From positions 434,001 to 498,000 of the forward strand of contig CBDCWE010000003.1 in assembly GCA_965223355.1 (NCBI GenBank): a DNA stretch of 64,000 nt, given 5' to 3'. The DNA comes from Tectiglobus sp965223355. Lineage in GTDB: Bacteria > Pseudomonadota > Alphaproteobacteria > Rhizobiales > Hyphomicrobiaceae. The position numbers and the translations under genes are program-made. The notes under the pieces are model-generated. The model was given only the letters and a program-made list of their open reading frames with translations. It did not search any database and was not told where the DNA came from. Of the stretch, positions 45,865-52,963 are shown piece by piece. The number at the start of each line of letters is the position of its first letter. Positions within the stretch are counted from its first letter, which is position 1.

Positions 45865-47541
45865 ATGGAGGCCACTGCAACGCCCCACACTGGCGGCGCG
45901 CCCGGCACGCCCGGGGATCGGCCGGTGCTGGAAATCAGCGGTCTGACGGTGGCTCTGCCCCGCAACGCAGATCGTGCCAATGCCGTCGAAGACATCTCGT
46001 TCTCGGTGCAGTCCGGAGAGATCGTTTGTGTTGTTGGCGAATCCGGATCCGGCAAGTCGGTTACCGCACAGGCGGTGATGGGCCTGCTGCCACGCGAACT
46101 CACCACAACCCGTGGCGAGACACGGCTCGACGGTGAGGACACACTGCAGGCAACCAAGCCCCGCTTGCGCGATCTGCGCGGTACACGGATGGCGATGATC
46201 TTTCAGGAGCCGATGACCGCGCTCAATCCGGTTATGCGGGTTGGCGACCAGATTGGCGAGGTGCTTTCGATCCACACCGATCTCGGTGGGCGTGAACGGC
46301 GTCAGCGTGTGCTCGACATCATGGAGGCTGTCAATCTACCCGATACTCGGCAGATGATTGACAGCTTTCCGCATCAGCTCTCCGGCGGTCAGCGCCAGCG
46401 CATTATGATTGCGGCCGCCCTGGTCCTCGATCCGGTGCTGCTCATCGCTGATGAGCCGACGACGGCGCTCGATGTAACGACGCAGGCACAGATCCTCAAA
46501 CTCATTAAGGACATGCAAGAGCGCCGCGGCACCGGCGTCTTGTTTATTACGCATGACTTCGGCGTCGTCTCGGAAATTGCCGATCGCGTCGTCGTGATGC
46601 AGCACGGCCGCGTGGTGGAGCAGGGGGCCTGCGCGCAGATTTTGGAAGCGCCGCAGCAAGACTACACGCAGATGCTGATCGGGTCGGTTCCAAGCATGAC
46701 GCCGCCACAGCGCCATCCGGTCGAGGGTGGCGAAGTTGTCCGCACGCGCCAACTCGACAAGGTCTATCGCAGCGGCGGCCTCTTTGGCGGCGGCCGGGCG
46801 GTTCATGCCGCCGCGCAGGTCGACTTGTTCGTACGTCGCGGCGAAACCCTCGGGATCGTCGGCGAGTCCGGCTCGGGCAAATCGACGGTGGCACGCTGCA
46901 TTGCCCGTCTGGTCGAGCCCACAGCGGGATCAATCGAGATTGACGGCGTCGACGTTTCCCATCTTGGCGAAGGCCGACTTCGGCCGCACCGCCGCAAAAT
47001 GCAGATCGTCTTTCAGGACCCCTATCGATCACTCAATCCGCGCCGTACTGTCGGCCAGTCAATCATCGAAGCGCCGATGAACTTTGGCATATCGCGGGCG
47101 GATGCCATGGTCAAAGCCCGTAACCTGCTGGCGCTTGTCGGACTTCCTGCCGATGCGCTGGATCGCTACCCGCATCAGTTCTCTGGCGGTCAGCGCCAAC
47201 GCATCTGTATCGCACGGGCGTTGATCGTCGAGCCCGACCTGCTGATCGCTGACGAAGCGGTTTCTGCCCTTGATGTTTCCGTCCAGGCCCAGGTGCTGAC
47301 CTTACTGGATGATGTTCGCGAGCGCTTCAAACTCGCCGTCCTGTTCATCACGCATGACCTCAGGGTTGCAGCGCAGATCTGTGATCGAATCGTGGTCATG
47401 CAACGCGGTAAGATCGTGGAAGTGGGCCCGACGGCGAGCGTTTATGCAGCACCGCAGGATGATTACACGAAGCTGCTGTTGGATGCGGCACCAGGACGGC
47501 GCATGGTGGGCGCTACCAGGGTTGTTGCGTCTCAAACCTAA
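45865..47541 (+). CDS. ABC transporter ATP-binding protein, DppD-DppF fusion
   Basis: 558 residues with two complete nucleotide-binding domains. Domain 1: Walker A GESGSGKS (about residue 62), signature LSGGQRQRI, Walker B LIADEPTTALD. Domain 2: Walker A GESGSGKS (about 333), signature FSGGQRQRI, Walker B LIADEAVSALD. Each ends with an oligopeptide-type C-terminal segment. It powers the DppBC-like permease. The ATG at 45865 follows GAGGTCGAC; a longer frame overlaps the permease and is unlikely. Confidence 0.94.
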   Translation: MEATATPHTGGAPGTPGDRPVLEISGLTVALPRNADRANAVEDISFSVQSGEIVCVVGESGSGKSVTAQAVMGLLPRELTTTRGETRLDGEDTLQATKPRLRDLRGTRMAMIFQEPMTALNPVMRVGDQIGEVLSIHTDLGGRERRQRVLDIMEAVNLPDTRQMIDSFPHQLSGGQRQRIMIAAALVLDPVLLIADEPTTALDVTTQAQILKLIKDMQERRGTGVLFITHDFGVVSEIADRVVVMQHGRVVEQGACAQILEAPQQDYTQMLIGSVPSMTPPQRHPVEGGEVVRTRQLDKVYRSGGLFGGGRAVHAAAQVDLFVRRGETLGIVGESGSGKSTVARCIARLVEPTAGSIEIDGVDVSHLGEGRLRPHRRKMQIVFQDPYRSLNPRRTVGQSIIEAPMNFGISRADAMVKARNLLALVGLPADALDRYPHQFSGGQRQRICIARALIVEPDLLIADEAVSALDVSVQAQVLTLLDDVRERFKLAVLFITHDLRVAAQICDRIVVMQRGKIVEVGPTASVYAAPQDDYTKLLLDAAPGRRMVGATRVVASQT

Positions 47542-47561
47542 CTGGAAGGGGATCTTTCGCC

Positions 47562-48731
47562 ATGGAACTTTATCCCGCAATTGTCGACCTTCATGATGAG
47601 ATGACCGATTGGCGCCGAGACCTCCATGCACATCCCGAAACCGCATTTGAAGAACACCGAACGTCTGACTTTATCGCAGACAAACTGACGGCTTTCGGCG
47701 TTGACGACGTTGTCCGCGGGCTGGCCGGAACCGGAGTGGTCGGCGTCGTGCGTGGCCGCCATGGCGGTGGCGGTGCGATTGGTTTGCGCGCTGACATCGA
47801 TGCCCTGGATATCTTAGAACAGACCAACAAGCCTTATGCTTCGAAAATCGAAGGCAAGATGCATGCCTGCGGTCACGATGGTCACACGACGATGCTGCTC
47901 GGGGCTGCCAAGTATCTCGCCGAAACCCGCAACTTTGCCGGCACGGCCTACCTCATCTTTCAGCCCGCCGAAGAGAACGAAGGCGGTGGACGGGTGATGA
48001 TCGAGGATGGCTTGTTCGAGAAGTTTCCGATGGAGCAGGTTTACGGTCTGCATAACTGGCCCGGTGATCGGGTTGGTAGGTTCAGCATGAGAACCGGTCC
48101 GGTTATGGCCTCCTACGACATCTTCGAGATCGCTGTGGAAGGCCACGGCGCTCACGGAGCAATGCCTCACCAAGGCATCGATCCAGTCGTTACGGCGGCC
48201 CAGATCGTGACAGCCCTGCAGTCGATTGCAAGCCGTAACGTTGATCCGATCGAATCGGTGGTCGTCAGCGTCACGCAGATCCACGGCGGTGATGCCTATA
48301 ACGTCATACCGGAAGTCGTCGAGCTCAAAGGCACGATACGCACGTTCAAGCCGAAGGTGCAGGATCTGGCCGAGAAACGTGTTGGCGAGATCGCGACAAG
48401 CATTGCACAAGCGCACGGCGCGCGCGCAGAAGTGCGCTATGAAAGACGCTATCCACCGACCGTCAATGCAGCACAAGAAACGGAGATTGCCGCCGGTGTT
48501 GCTGCGAAGATTGTTGGCGAAGAGATGGTGCAGACGGATGTTGCGCCGGTCATGGGCTCGGAAGACTTCGCGTTCATGCTCAACGAGAAACCGGGCAACT
48601 ACACATTCCTCGGCTGCGGCGAGCACGTTTCCAATGTCCATTCACCGCAATATGACTTCAATGACGAAATACTGCCTATCGGAGCAACCTACTGGGCCAA
48701 ACTCGTCGAGGAGACGCTCATCCCAAGGTGA
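47562..48731 (+). CDS. M20 family amidohydrolase/peptidase
   Basis: 389 residues. MTDWRRDLHAHPETAFEEHR, GLRADIDALDI, HACGHDGHTTMLLGAAKYLA and FQPAEENEGGGRVMIEDGLF hold the metal ligands and catalytic Glu of the hippurate/N-acyl amino acid hydrolase branch (M20D). The dimerisation domain is GHGAHGAMPHQGIDPV. It is cytoplasmic, last in the ABC operon 20 bp after the ATPase, so it probably cleaves what the transporter imports. SD GAAGGGGAT precedes the ATG. Confidence 0.95.
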   Translation: MELYPAIVDLHDEMTDWRRDLHAHPETAFEEHRTSDFIADKLTAFGVDDVVRGLAGTGVVGVVRGRHGGGGAIGLRADIDALDILEQTNKPYASKIEGKMHACGHDGHTTMLLGAAKYLAETRNFAGTAYLIFQPAEENEGGGRVMIEDGLFEKFPMEQVYGLHNWPGDRVGRFSMRTGPVMASYDIFEIAVEGHGAHGAMPHQGIDPVVTAAQIVTALQSIASRNVDPIESVVVSVTQIHGGDAYNVIPEVVELKGTIRTFKPKVQDLAEKRVGEIATSIAQAHGARAEVRYERRYPPTVNAAQETEIAAGVAAKIVGEEMVQTDVAPVMGSEDFAFMLNEKPGNYTFLGCGEHVSNVHSPQYDFNDEILPIGATYWAKLVEETLIPR

Positions 48732-48790
48732 CGTGTGCAGAGTGCGTGAGTTACCCAACGCCTGTCCCGCTTCGATCGCCGGCGCGGTAT

Positions 48791-48967
48791 AAGGGTCCTC
48801 TGATCACGTCTCAGGTTTCCAAAGGGCAATGCCCTTTGGCGGGATCGTTAAGGGTGGAGCCCTTAACATATCGCCGCTTGGCGGCGATTTGTGAGGGGCT
48901 TTCAGCCCCTCATACTCCCCGACCAGGGGCTGGCCCCTGGACCCCAGGCTTGTTCGGAGGTTTCCTA
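48791..48967 (+). repeat. HP5 five-hairpin repeat, copy 6
   Basis: Starts AGGGTCCTCTGATCA and then follows the order of copy 1: CCAAAGGGCAATGCCCTTTGG-type, GTTAAGGG/CCCTTAAC, ATCGCCGC/GCGGCGAT, TGAGGGGCT/AGCCCCTCA, CCAGGGGCTGGCCCCTGG. It ends ACCCCAGGCTTGTTCGGAGG, which is the complement of the start of copy 3. Confidence 0.87.
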
Positions 48968-48989
48968 ACGCACTCAGACCAAAGGTCGC

Positions 48990-49406
48990 CTAATCAGAGT
49001 TTGGTGCGGCTGCGGAGCCGAGCCCCTCAGCACAACCACGAGCGGTCGCCCGCGTGCCAAACAGCGATGCTACGATCACCAGCACAAACATTTGCGCTGC
49101 GATGATGGCCGGCCAAACGTGCGCGAACTGCGGGTCGAAATATTTCTGCGGCCCGAATGACACCAGCGCGCAAAGGCAGGCGAGCACCGACCAGATCCTG
49201 CCGAACACCGAGCCCACCGGTCCGACGCTGATCGCGGCAGCGGTGACCGCTAACGACGCGCCCAGAAACGGTGCCAAGGCAAATATCGCGACCGCCACGG
49301 GCGGATGCGGTTGCGAACGCGTAATCAGCGCCGCCAGCATGACGGTCTGCAATACAGCTAATCCGATCAACGCTGCTCGCTGCGCGGCTTCGTCGGGTAA
49401 GCGCAT
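48990..49406 (-). CDS. small four-helix membrane protein
   Basis: 138 residues with four hydrophobic helices (ALIGLAVLQTVMLAALITRS; VAVAIFALAPFLGASLAVTA; IWSVLACLCALVSFG; PAIIAAQMFVLVIVASLFGT). I do not recognise the family. It is divergent from a TetR-type regulator with operator-like repeats between them, so it is the likely target gene. The start is the ATG at 49406. Confidence 0.75.
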   Translation of the reverse strand: MRLPDEAAQRAALIGLAVLQTVMLAALITRSQPHPPVAVAIFALAPFLGASLAVTAAAISVGPVGSVFGRIWSVLACLCALVSFGPQKYFDPQFAHVWPAIIAAQMFVLVIVASLFGTRATARGCAEGLGSAAAPNSD

Positions 49407-49418
49407 GGTGATGCCTTT

Positions 49419-49477
49419 CCGTAATTATGTTCCGTAATTATGTGTACGCTTGCTGATTTCCGTAACATTGTGTACGG
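49419..49477. promoter_or_regulatory. operator-like repeats for the adjacent TetR regulator
   Basis: Three related sites: half-site CCGTAATTATG (49419-49429), CCGTAATTATGTGTACG (49432-49448) and CCGTAACATTGTGTACGG (49460-49477). The last is a palindrome with CCGTA/TACGG arms. They fill the space between the divergent starts at 49406 and 49506, the expected place for autoregulation. Confidence 0.65.
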
Positions 49478-49505
49478 TTTTTTGTCAAGTCGAGAAGGAA
49501 ACGAT

Positions 49506-50123
49506 ATGCGGGGCGAGGCGCGGCGACGGCGGGAACAGCAAATCGAGGCGGCTGCCTACGATTTGCTTGATGAGCGCGGCTATGCAGGCCTGTCGATGCT
49601 GGCCATCGCGCAGGCTGCGAAGGCGTCGAACGAAACGCTTTATCGCTGGTACGGCGAAAAGCGGGGATTGTTCAAAGCGCTGGTGCGGCGGAACGCAGAT
49701 CAGGTCCGACAGTTGCTCGAAAAGGATCTGGCCAAGCAGCGCGCGCCATTCCAAACCCTGCGATCGTTCGGTCCGCTGCTGCTTGAGCTGCTGCTTGGCC
49801 CCAAAGCCATTGCGCTCAATCGAGCGGCCGCAGCCGATCCCAGCGGCGAGCTTGGCTCAGCGATCGCGGAGGAGGGCCGCAAAGCCGTGATGGCGCTGCT
49901 GAGCGCCGTCATTGCGCGCGCGCAAGCCGACGGCGCCTTCACGGGCGGATCATCTGACGAAGTCGCCGACGTCTATATTCGACTGCTGGTCGGCGACCTG
50001 CAAATCCGCCGTGCCATCGGATCGATCGATGCGCCAAGCAAGCCGACGCTGAAAACGCGCGCCGACCAAGCCTTGGCCATGCTCGAACGCCTTTACGGCG
50101 GGACTAGAGCAACCTGCCTTTAA
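49506..50123 (+). CDS. TetR/AcrR family transcriptional regulator
   Basis: 205 residues. The HTH is RRREQQIEAAAYDLLDERGY then AGLSMLAIAQAAKASNETLY followed by RWYGEKRGLFKALVRRNA, a classic TetR N-terminus. The C-terminal ligand domain (about 75-195) includes a TetR_C-like LRSFGPLLLELLLGPKAIAL. The last codons (Arg-Ala-Thr-Cys-Leu-stop) are read from the GG palindrome that begins at 50105. The ATG at 49506 is chosen because the HTH starts at once; the upstream frame crosses the operator sites. Confidence 0.9.
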   Translation: MRGEARRRREQQIEAAAYDLLDERGYAGLSMLAIAQAAKASNETLYRWYGEKRGLFKALVRRNADQVRQLLEKDLAKQRAPFQTLRSFGPLLLELLLGPKAIALNRAAAADPSGELGSAIAEEGRKAVMALLSAVIARAQADGAFTGGSSDEVADVYIRLLVGDLQIRRAIGSIDAPSKPTLKTRADQALAMLERLYGGTRATCL

Positions 50124-50163
50124 TCGGAATCGGAACGATCCCGATTTAAGGCGCGATGATCTA
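50105..50163. repeat. GG palindrome element, copy 5
   Basis: TAGAGCAACCTGCCTTTAAT to GCGCGATGATCTA, core AATCGGAATCGGAACGATCCCGATT. The TetR reading frame enters it and stops at its TAA. It marks the exact ends of the family: TAGAGCAACC on one side and GATGATCTA on the other. Confidence 0.82.
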
Positions 50164-50534
50164 GCGCGCGGCCACGTACGCGCGCATGAGCGGTTGTCGC
50201 CGGATGGCGGGCCATCGTGCCCGGAGAGGTCGCAGCGCGTCTCGGTCTGGCAGATGCGCGCCGGGCCGATCACCGACCGACGCCAGCCGGTAGGGGTTTG
50301 GGCCGTAAGGCGGCAGACAAAAACTGGCTGAGGCTGAGAGGACGAAATCAACTGCCGAAAGTCATCACCGGAATGGAGTTCGCCGATGGCCAAGAAGTCG
50401 TGCAGGAAAACAACGACGCAAACCAAGACGCCGCCTGAAGAGCAGCATCACCAACTTTTGCGCTCAGCCCTGGCTCTCAAGCCACCTCTGAACTTGTGTG
50501 CATCGTCGCCATCCGGCCATCAGATGCTTGTTTC
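50164..50534. other. intergenic region, no gene recognised
   Basis: GC-rich sequence after GG copy 5 and before the stop of the small EthD-like gene. Short frames here lack SD sequences or recognisable composition. Nothing further is seen. Confidence 0.4.
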
Positions 50535-50888
50535 TCAGCCGATGACCTTTCGCAGAATATGACGGCGGTTGGTTGTAAATGGGCGAACCTCGGTCGGCCA
50601 ACGCCCACGCTCGCCCGCCTCGGCCCATTCCGAACTGAGCAGCACGTCCGGACTGACGATTTCATAGGTCACGCTGTAGCGCGGTTCATCACCCGGATCC
50701 ATGCTGCGACGTTCTCCGGCCAGCATCATGGTAAGCGGCTCGCGAACGGACCGTGTCGCCGAGATGACGCCCGGGACTGACGTCAAGAACGGGACGTGCT
50801 CGCGATCATAAACCTCATTGAACAAGTCCTCCTTGTCTGGCTGCACGTCCATGCTGACCACAAAAAGGTACTTTGAGCGCCTCGTCAT
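50535..50888 (-). CDS. small dimeric alpha/beta-barrel-type protein
   Basis: 117 residues. LFVVSMDVQPDKEDLFNEVY followed by DREHVPFLTSVPGVISATRS has the beta-alpha-beta look of EthD/DUF4286-like ferredoxin-fold proteins, which act as dimers on small aromatic or hydrophobic substrates. The assignment is tentative. It lies 15 bp after the NIPSNAP gene on the same strand, so the two are probably co-transcribed. The start is the ATG at 50888; a GTG at 50897 is possible. Confidence 0.7.
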   Translation of the reverse strand: MTRRSKYLFVVSMDVQPDKEDLFNEVYDREHVPFLTSVPGVISATRSVREPLTMMLAGERRSMDPGDEPRYSVTYEIVSPDVLLSSEWAEAGERGRWPTEVRPFTTNRRHILRKVIG

Positions 50889-50903
50889 GCCGGTCACCGG
50901 TCG

Positions 50904-51506
50904 CTATTTGATGGGCGAGAATGGTGCGGCCAACATGAGTTTAGTCTTCTGGCGGACAACCGGACTATCTCCCGGTGGCGGCCAGATTCCTTCTGACTTT
51001 GCCTTGTTGCGAACTGCCATCCGCTCGTCGAGGCTCTTGTACGCCCAGATGTGCATCCAGGTATTCTCATGGGTAAAGACACCAACAAGTGGAGAGAGTT
51101 TCAGTCGACCGGGAAGATACTCGGCCCAGCGCTCCGCCATCTGCGGCACACTTCCCGGCTTCAACGTGTAGAGCCTCATCTCAAAATAGGGGCCGACTTG
51201 GCGCGGCTCCAGGGCCGGCGCGATGGGCTGCGGGTCGAATATCTCGGATTTCACTTCGGCTATGAACTCAGACGTATTCGGCGGCCAGACGCCGTCAGCT
51301 ATAGCCTGTGCACGAATCTTTCGACGTTCCAGCTCGTCGGCATAGGTCCAGACGTGGATCACCTGGTTGAGCGGTCCGAACTCCGTGTACCAAAACGCTG
51401 CCAGGGGCGAATAGGTCAAACGCCGCTCAAGTTTTCCTTCGAAGCGTTTGAGAAATTCCGGCAAGGTGCGCGGGTGCAGAGTATAGGTGCGAAATTCAAC
51501 GATCAT
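50904..51506 (-). CDS. NIPSNAP family protein
   Basis: 200 residues with two ferredoxin-like repeats: MIVEFRTYTLHPRTLPEFLK...VIHVWTYADELERR and FEMRLYTLKPGSVPQMAERW...TWMHIWAYKSLDERM. The paired RxYTL and HxWxY patterns are NIPSNAP hallmarks. Bacterial members are small cytoplasmic proteins of uncertain role, often near catabolic genes. A strong SD AGGAGG precedes the ATG at 51506. First gene of a likely two-gene operon. Confidence 0.9.
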   Translation of the reverse strand: MIVEFRTYTLHPRTLPEFLKRFEGKLERRLTYSPLAAFWYTEFGPLNQVIHVWTYADELERRKIRAQAIADGVWPPNTSEFIAEVKSEIFDPQPIAPALEPRQVGPYFEMRLYTLKPGSVPQMAERWAEYLPGRLKLSPLVGVFTHENTWMHIWAYKSLDERMAVRNKAKSEGIWPPPGDSPVVRQKTKLMLAAPFSPIK

Positions 51507-51596
51507 GGGAGCGTCCTCCTGTTGTTGCCGGTAGCATACTTGCAGAAGCTGCGACCGGTCTCAAAGAACAAAACGAGAGCGCGGCAGCGTGCTTGT

Positions 51597-52253
51597 TGAA
51601 CCGCCCCGGGTTTGTCGGAGGCTGTTTCGTTTGAGACAGGCGGCGATGTTCGGCTCCTCCCGGCTGGCATAGCAAGCGTCTTCTGCTTCGGCGGGCGGGC
51701 TATTGCCGATCGATGATAGCAAGCGCTGATTGTTGAACCAGTCGACCCATTCCGGCGTTGCGAACTCGACTGCCTCCAAAGACCGCCACGGATCGCACTT
51801 TGTAGCCTGCCTTGTAACCCATGGCTTTCATGAGCCGCTCAACCGGGCAGCGCGCTACCTCGAAGCCGTCGCGCTTAAGTTGGCGCCAGACTTTGCGAAC
51901 GCCGCAGACTGACAAGGTCTCATCGAAACCCCTTGGGAACTCAGGCATCAGCACAGCGTCACGCTCAAGACGAGGCGGTGCCGTGTCAGGATTGCTGCGG
52001 CGGTGCGCATGGGCGTGGTCGGTCGACGGGGCGACCTTGATGACACCGCAGATCGGCTCGATCCCGTACGCGGACCGGAACTCATCGACCAAGCTGATCA
52101 TGTCTTCGATCGGCGCTCGAGTTCCGCTTGCGCAAATTCGAACGACACGCTCGCGTACTGCAGGCGCATATCTCGGGCTTGTCTTCTTTGGATGGTTCGT
52201 CATAGCTCCAGTCTCTTAAGAGTTGGAGCTTCCAGGACGGTCGGGGTGGTTCA
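51597..52253 (-). mobile_element. IS3-family element remnant
   Basis: Ends: TGAACCGCCCCGGGTTTGTC at 51597-51616 and an imperfect inverted match GGTCGGGGTGGTTCA ending at 52253. At 657 bp it is about half the normal IS3-family length. The transposase inside has lost its centre. HP5 copy 7, itself truncated, follows immediately after the end. Confidence 0.75.
51620..52203 (-). pseudogene. IS3-family transposase, internally deleted
   Basis: The N-terminal part keeps an OrfA-like start (YAPAVRERVVRI), then jumps into OrfB: APIEDMISLVDEFRSAYGIE, PICGVIKVAPSTDHAHAHRR, SVCGVRKVWRQLKRDGFEVA, RCPVERLMKAMGYKAG. After about residue 135 the DDE core is missing. The C-terminal tail (VEFATPEWVDWFNNQRLLSS, then IGNSPPAEAEDACYA) resumes in another frame. 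So there are at least two deletions and a frameshift; non-functional. Confidence 0.85.
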
Positions 52254-52400
52254 GCGATCCCCTTATCGCGGTGTTTGAGGGGCTGGACGCCCCCTCAAAA
52301 ATCGCCGCACCGCGGCGATGCGTTAGGGCTTTCAGTCCTAACAACCCGACCAAAGGGCGGTGTCCTTTGGAAGCCCGTGATGTGGTCACGGGCTCCTTAG
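52254..52400 (-). repeat. HP5 repeat, copy 7 (inverted, left end lost)
   Basis: Opens inside hairpin 5 (GATCCCCTTATCGCGG) directly against the IS3 end. It continues TTGAGGGGC/GCCCCCTCAA, ATCGCCGC/GCGGCGAT, GTTAGGGCT/AGTCCTAAC and CCAAAGGGCGGTGTCCTTTGG, then GAAGCCCGTGATGTGGTCAC. About 25-40 bp at the IS side are missing compared with copy 4. Confidence 0.82.
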
Positions 52401-52447
52401 GCGGGTCCCACGGGCGGTTGCAGGTCCGCTTGACGAGCGGCAATGAT

Positions 52448-52963
52448 CTAAGCCCGGACAAGGCCCTTTAGCATCTCATCCAAATATTCATCGGCAAGCG
52501 CGCGAAGCTCGTCGTCGGTGCGATCCTGGATCGGATGCGGCACGAATACATAGACCGGGTCGGTGCCGAGCGCCGTTGCCTGGGCCGCTGCGGCCTGCTC
52601 AAACTCCGTCGTCGCAATCCCGACGGTTGGAATGCCGCGGCCTTCAAGGTCTGCCATGTCATGCGTACAGCACGACGTGCAGGAGCCTCAATCGCTCAGC
52701 GCCTCGATGACGACGTCAACCTCGGTTGCGATTTGTTGGGCAAGCGGCGTCGGTGCCGGCCGAGTGTTGGTCGGCTTGGCGTAGCGCCTGACCTCGAGGC
52801 CGCGCTCGGTCAACCGCTGCGCGATGCGATCGAGGAAAACATCGCCCTTAGACTTCGCGATATCGAGGAGGCCGACGCGCAATCCGTCGAGGCTTTCAGG
52901 CCGGGCCAATCGCGGCCGCGCCGCGATGTTGCGCTCGGCCGTCGGGTCTAAGATGGTGGTCAA
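52448..52963 (-). CDS. UGSC-family selenoprotein (in-frame UGA read as selenocysteine)
   Basis: 171 residues if UGA at 52690-52688 (codon 92) is read as selenocysteine. The sequence around it is EALSD-Sec-GSCTSCCTHDMADLEGRG, the U-G-S-C motif that names this thiol/selenol family. The N-terminal half (MTTILDPTAERN..., LRVGLLDIAKSKGDVFLDRI) and the C-terminal half (GIPTVGIATTEFEQAAAAQA, VYVFVPHPIQDRTDDELRAL) form one domain in a single frame with no other stop. The TTG start is supported by AAAGGAG eight bases upstream and a TTGA overlap with the preceding gene. A nine-pair hairpin follows the UGA. Taken at face value the UGA would give a 91-residue truncated protein; a separate ATG restart at 52657 would lack the motif. 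Function is not established; probably a redox or selenol-dependent enzyme. Confidence 0.85.
52649..52676 (-). promoter_or_regulatory. candidate bacterial SECIS hairpin
   Basis: Eleven nt after the UGA: GTC-(G)-TGC-TGT, 7-nt loop ACGCATG, then ACA-(TG)-GCA-GAC. This makes nine base pairs in three blocks with one bulge on each side. Location and size suit a SelB-binding element; loop bases differ from the E. coli fdhF element, so it is a candidate only. Confidence 0.5.

Noticed and set aside
50535..51506. NIPSNAP and the following small gene as one frameshifted protein
   Set aside because: Each has its own start and a complete small-domain pattern; the NIPSNAP gene already contains both expected repeats.
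52448..52657. Independent 69-residue protein starting at ATG 52657
   Set aside because: It is the C-terminal part of the UGSC protein in the same phase; no SD precedes the ATG, and the family motif lies upstream of it.
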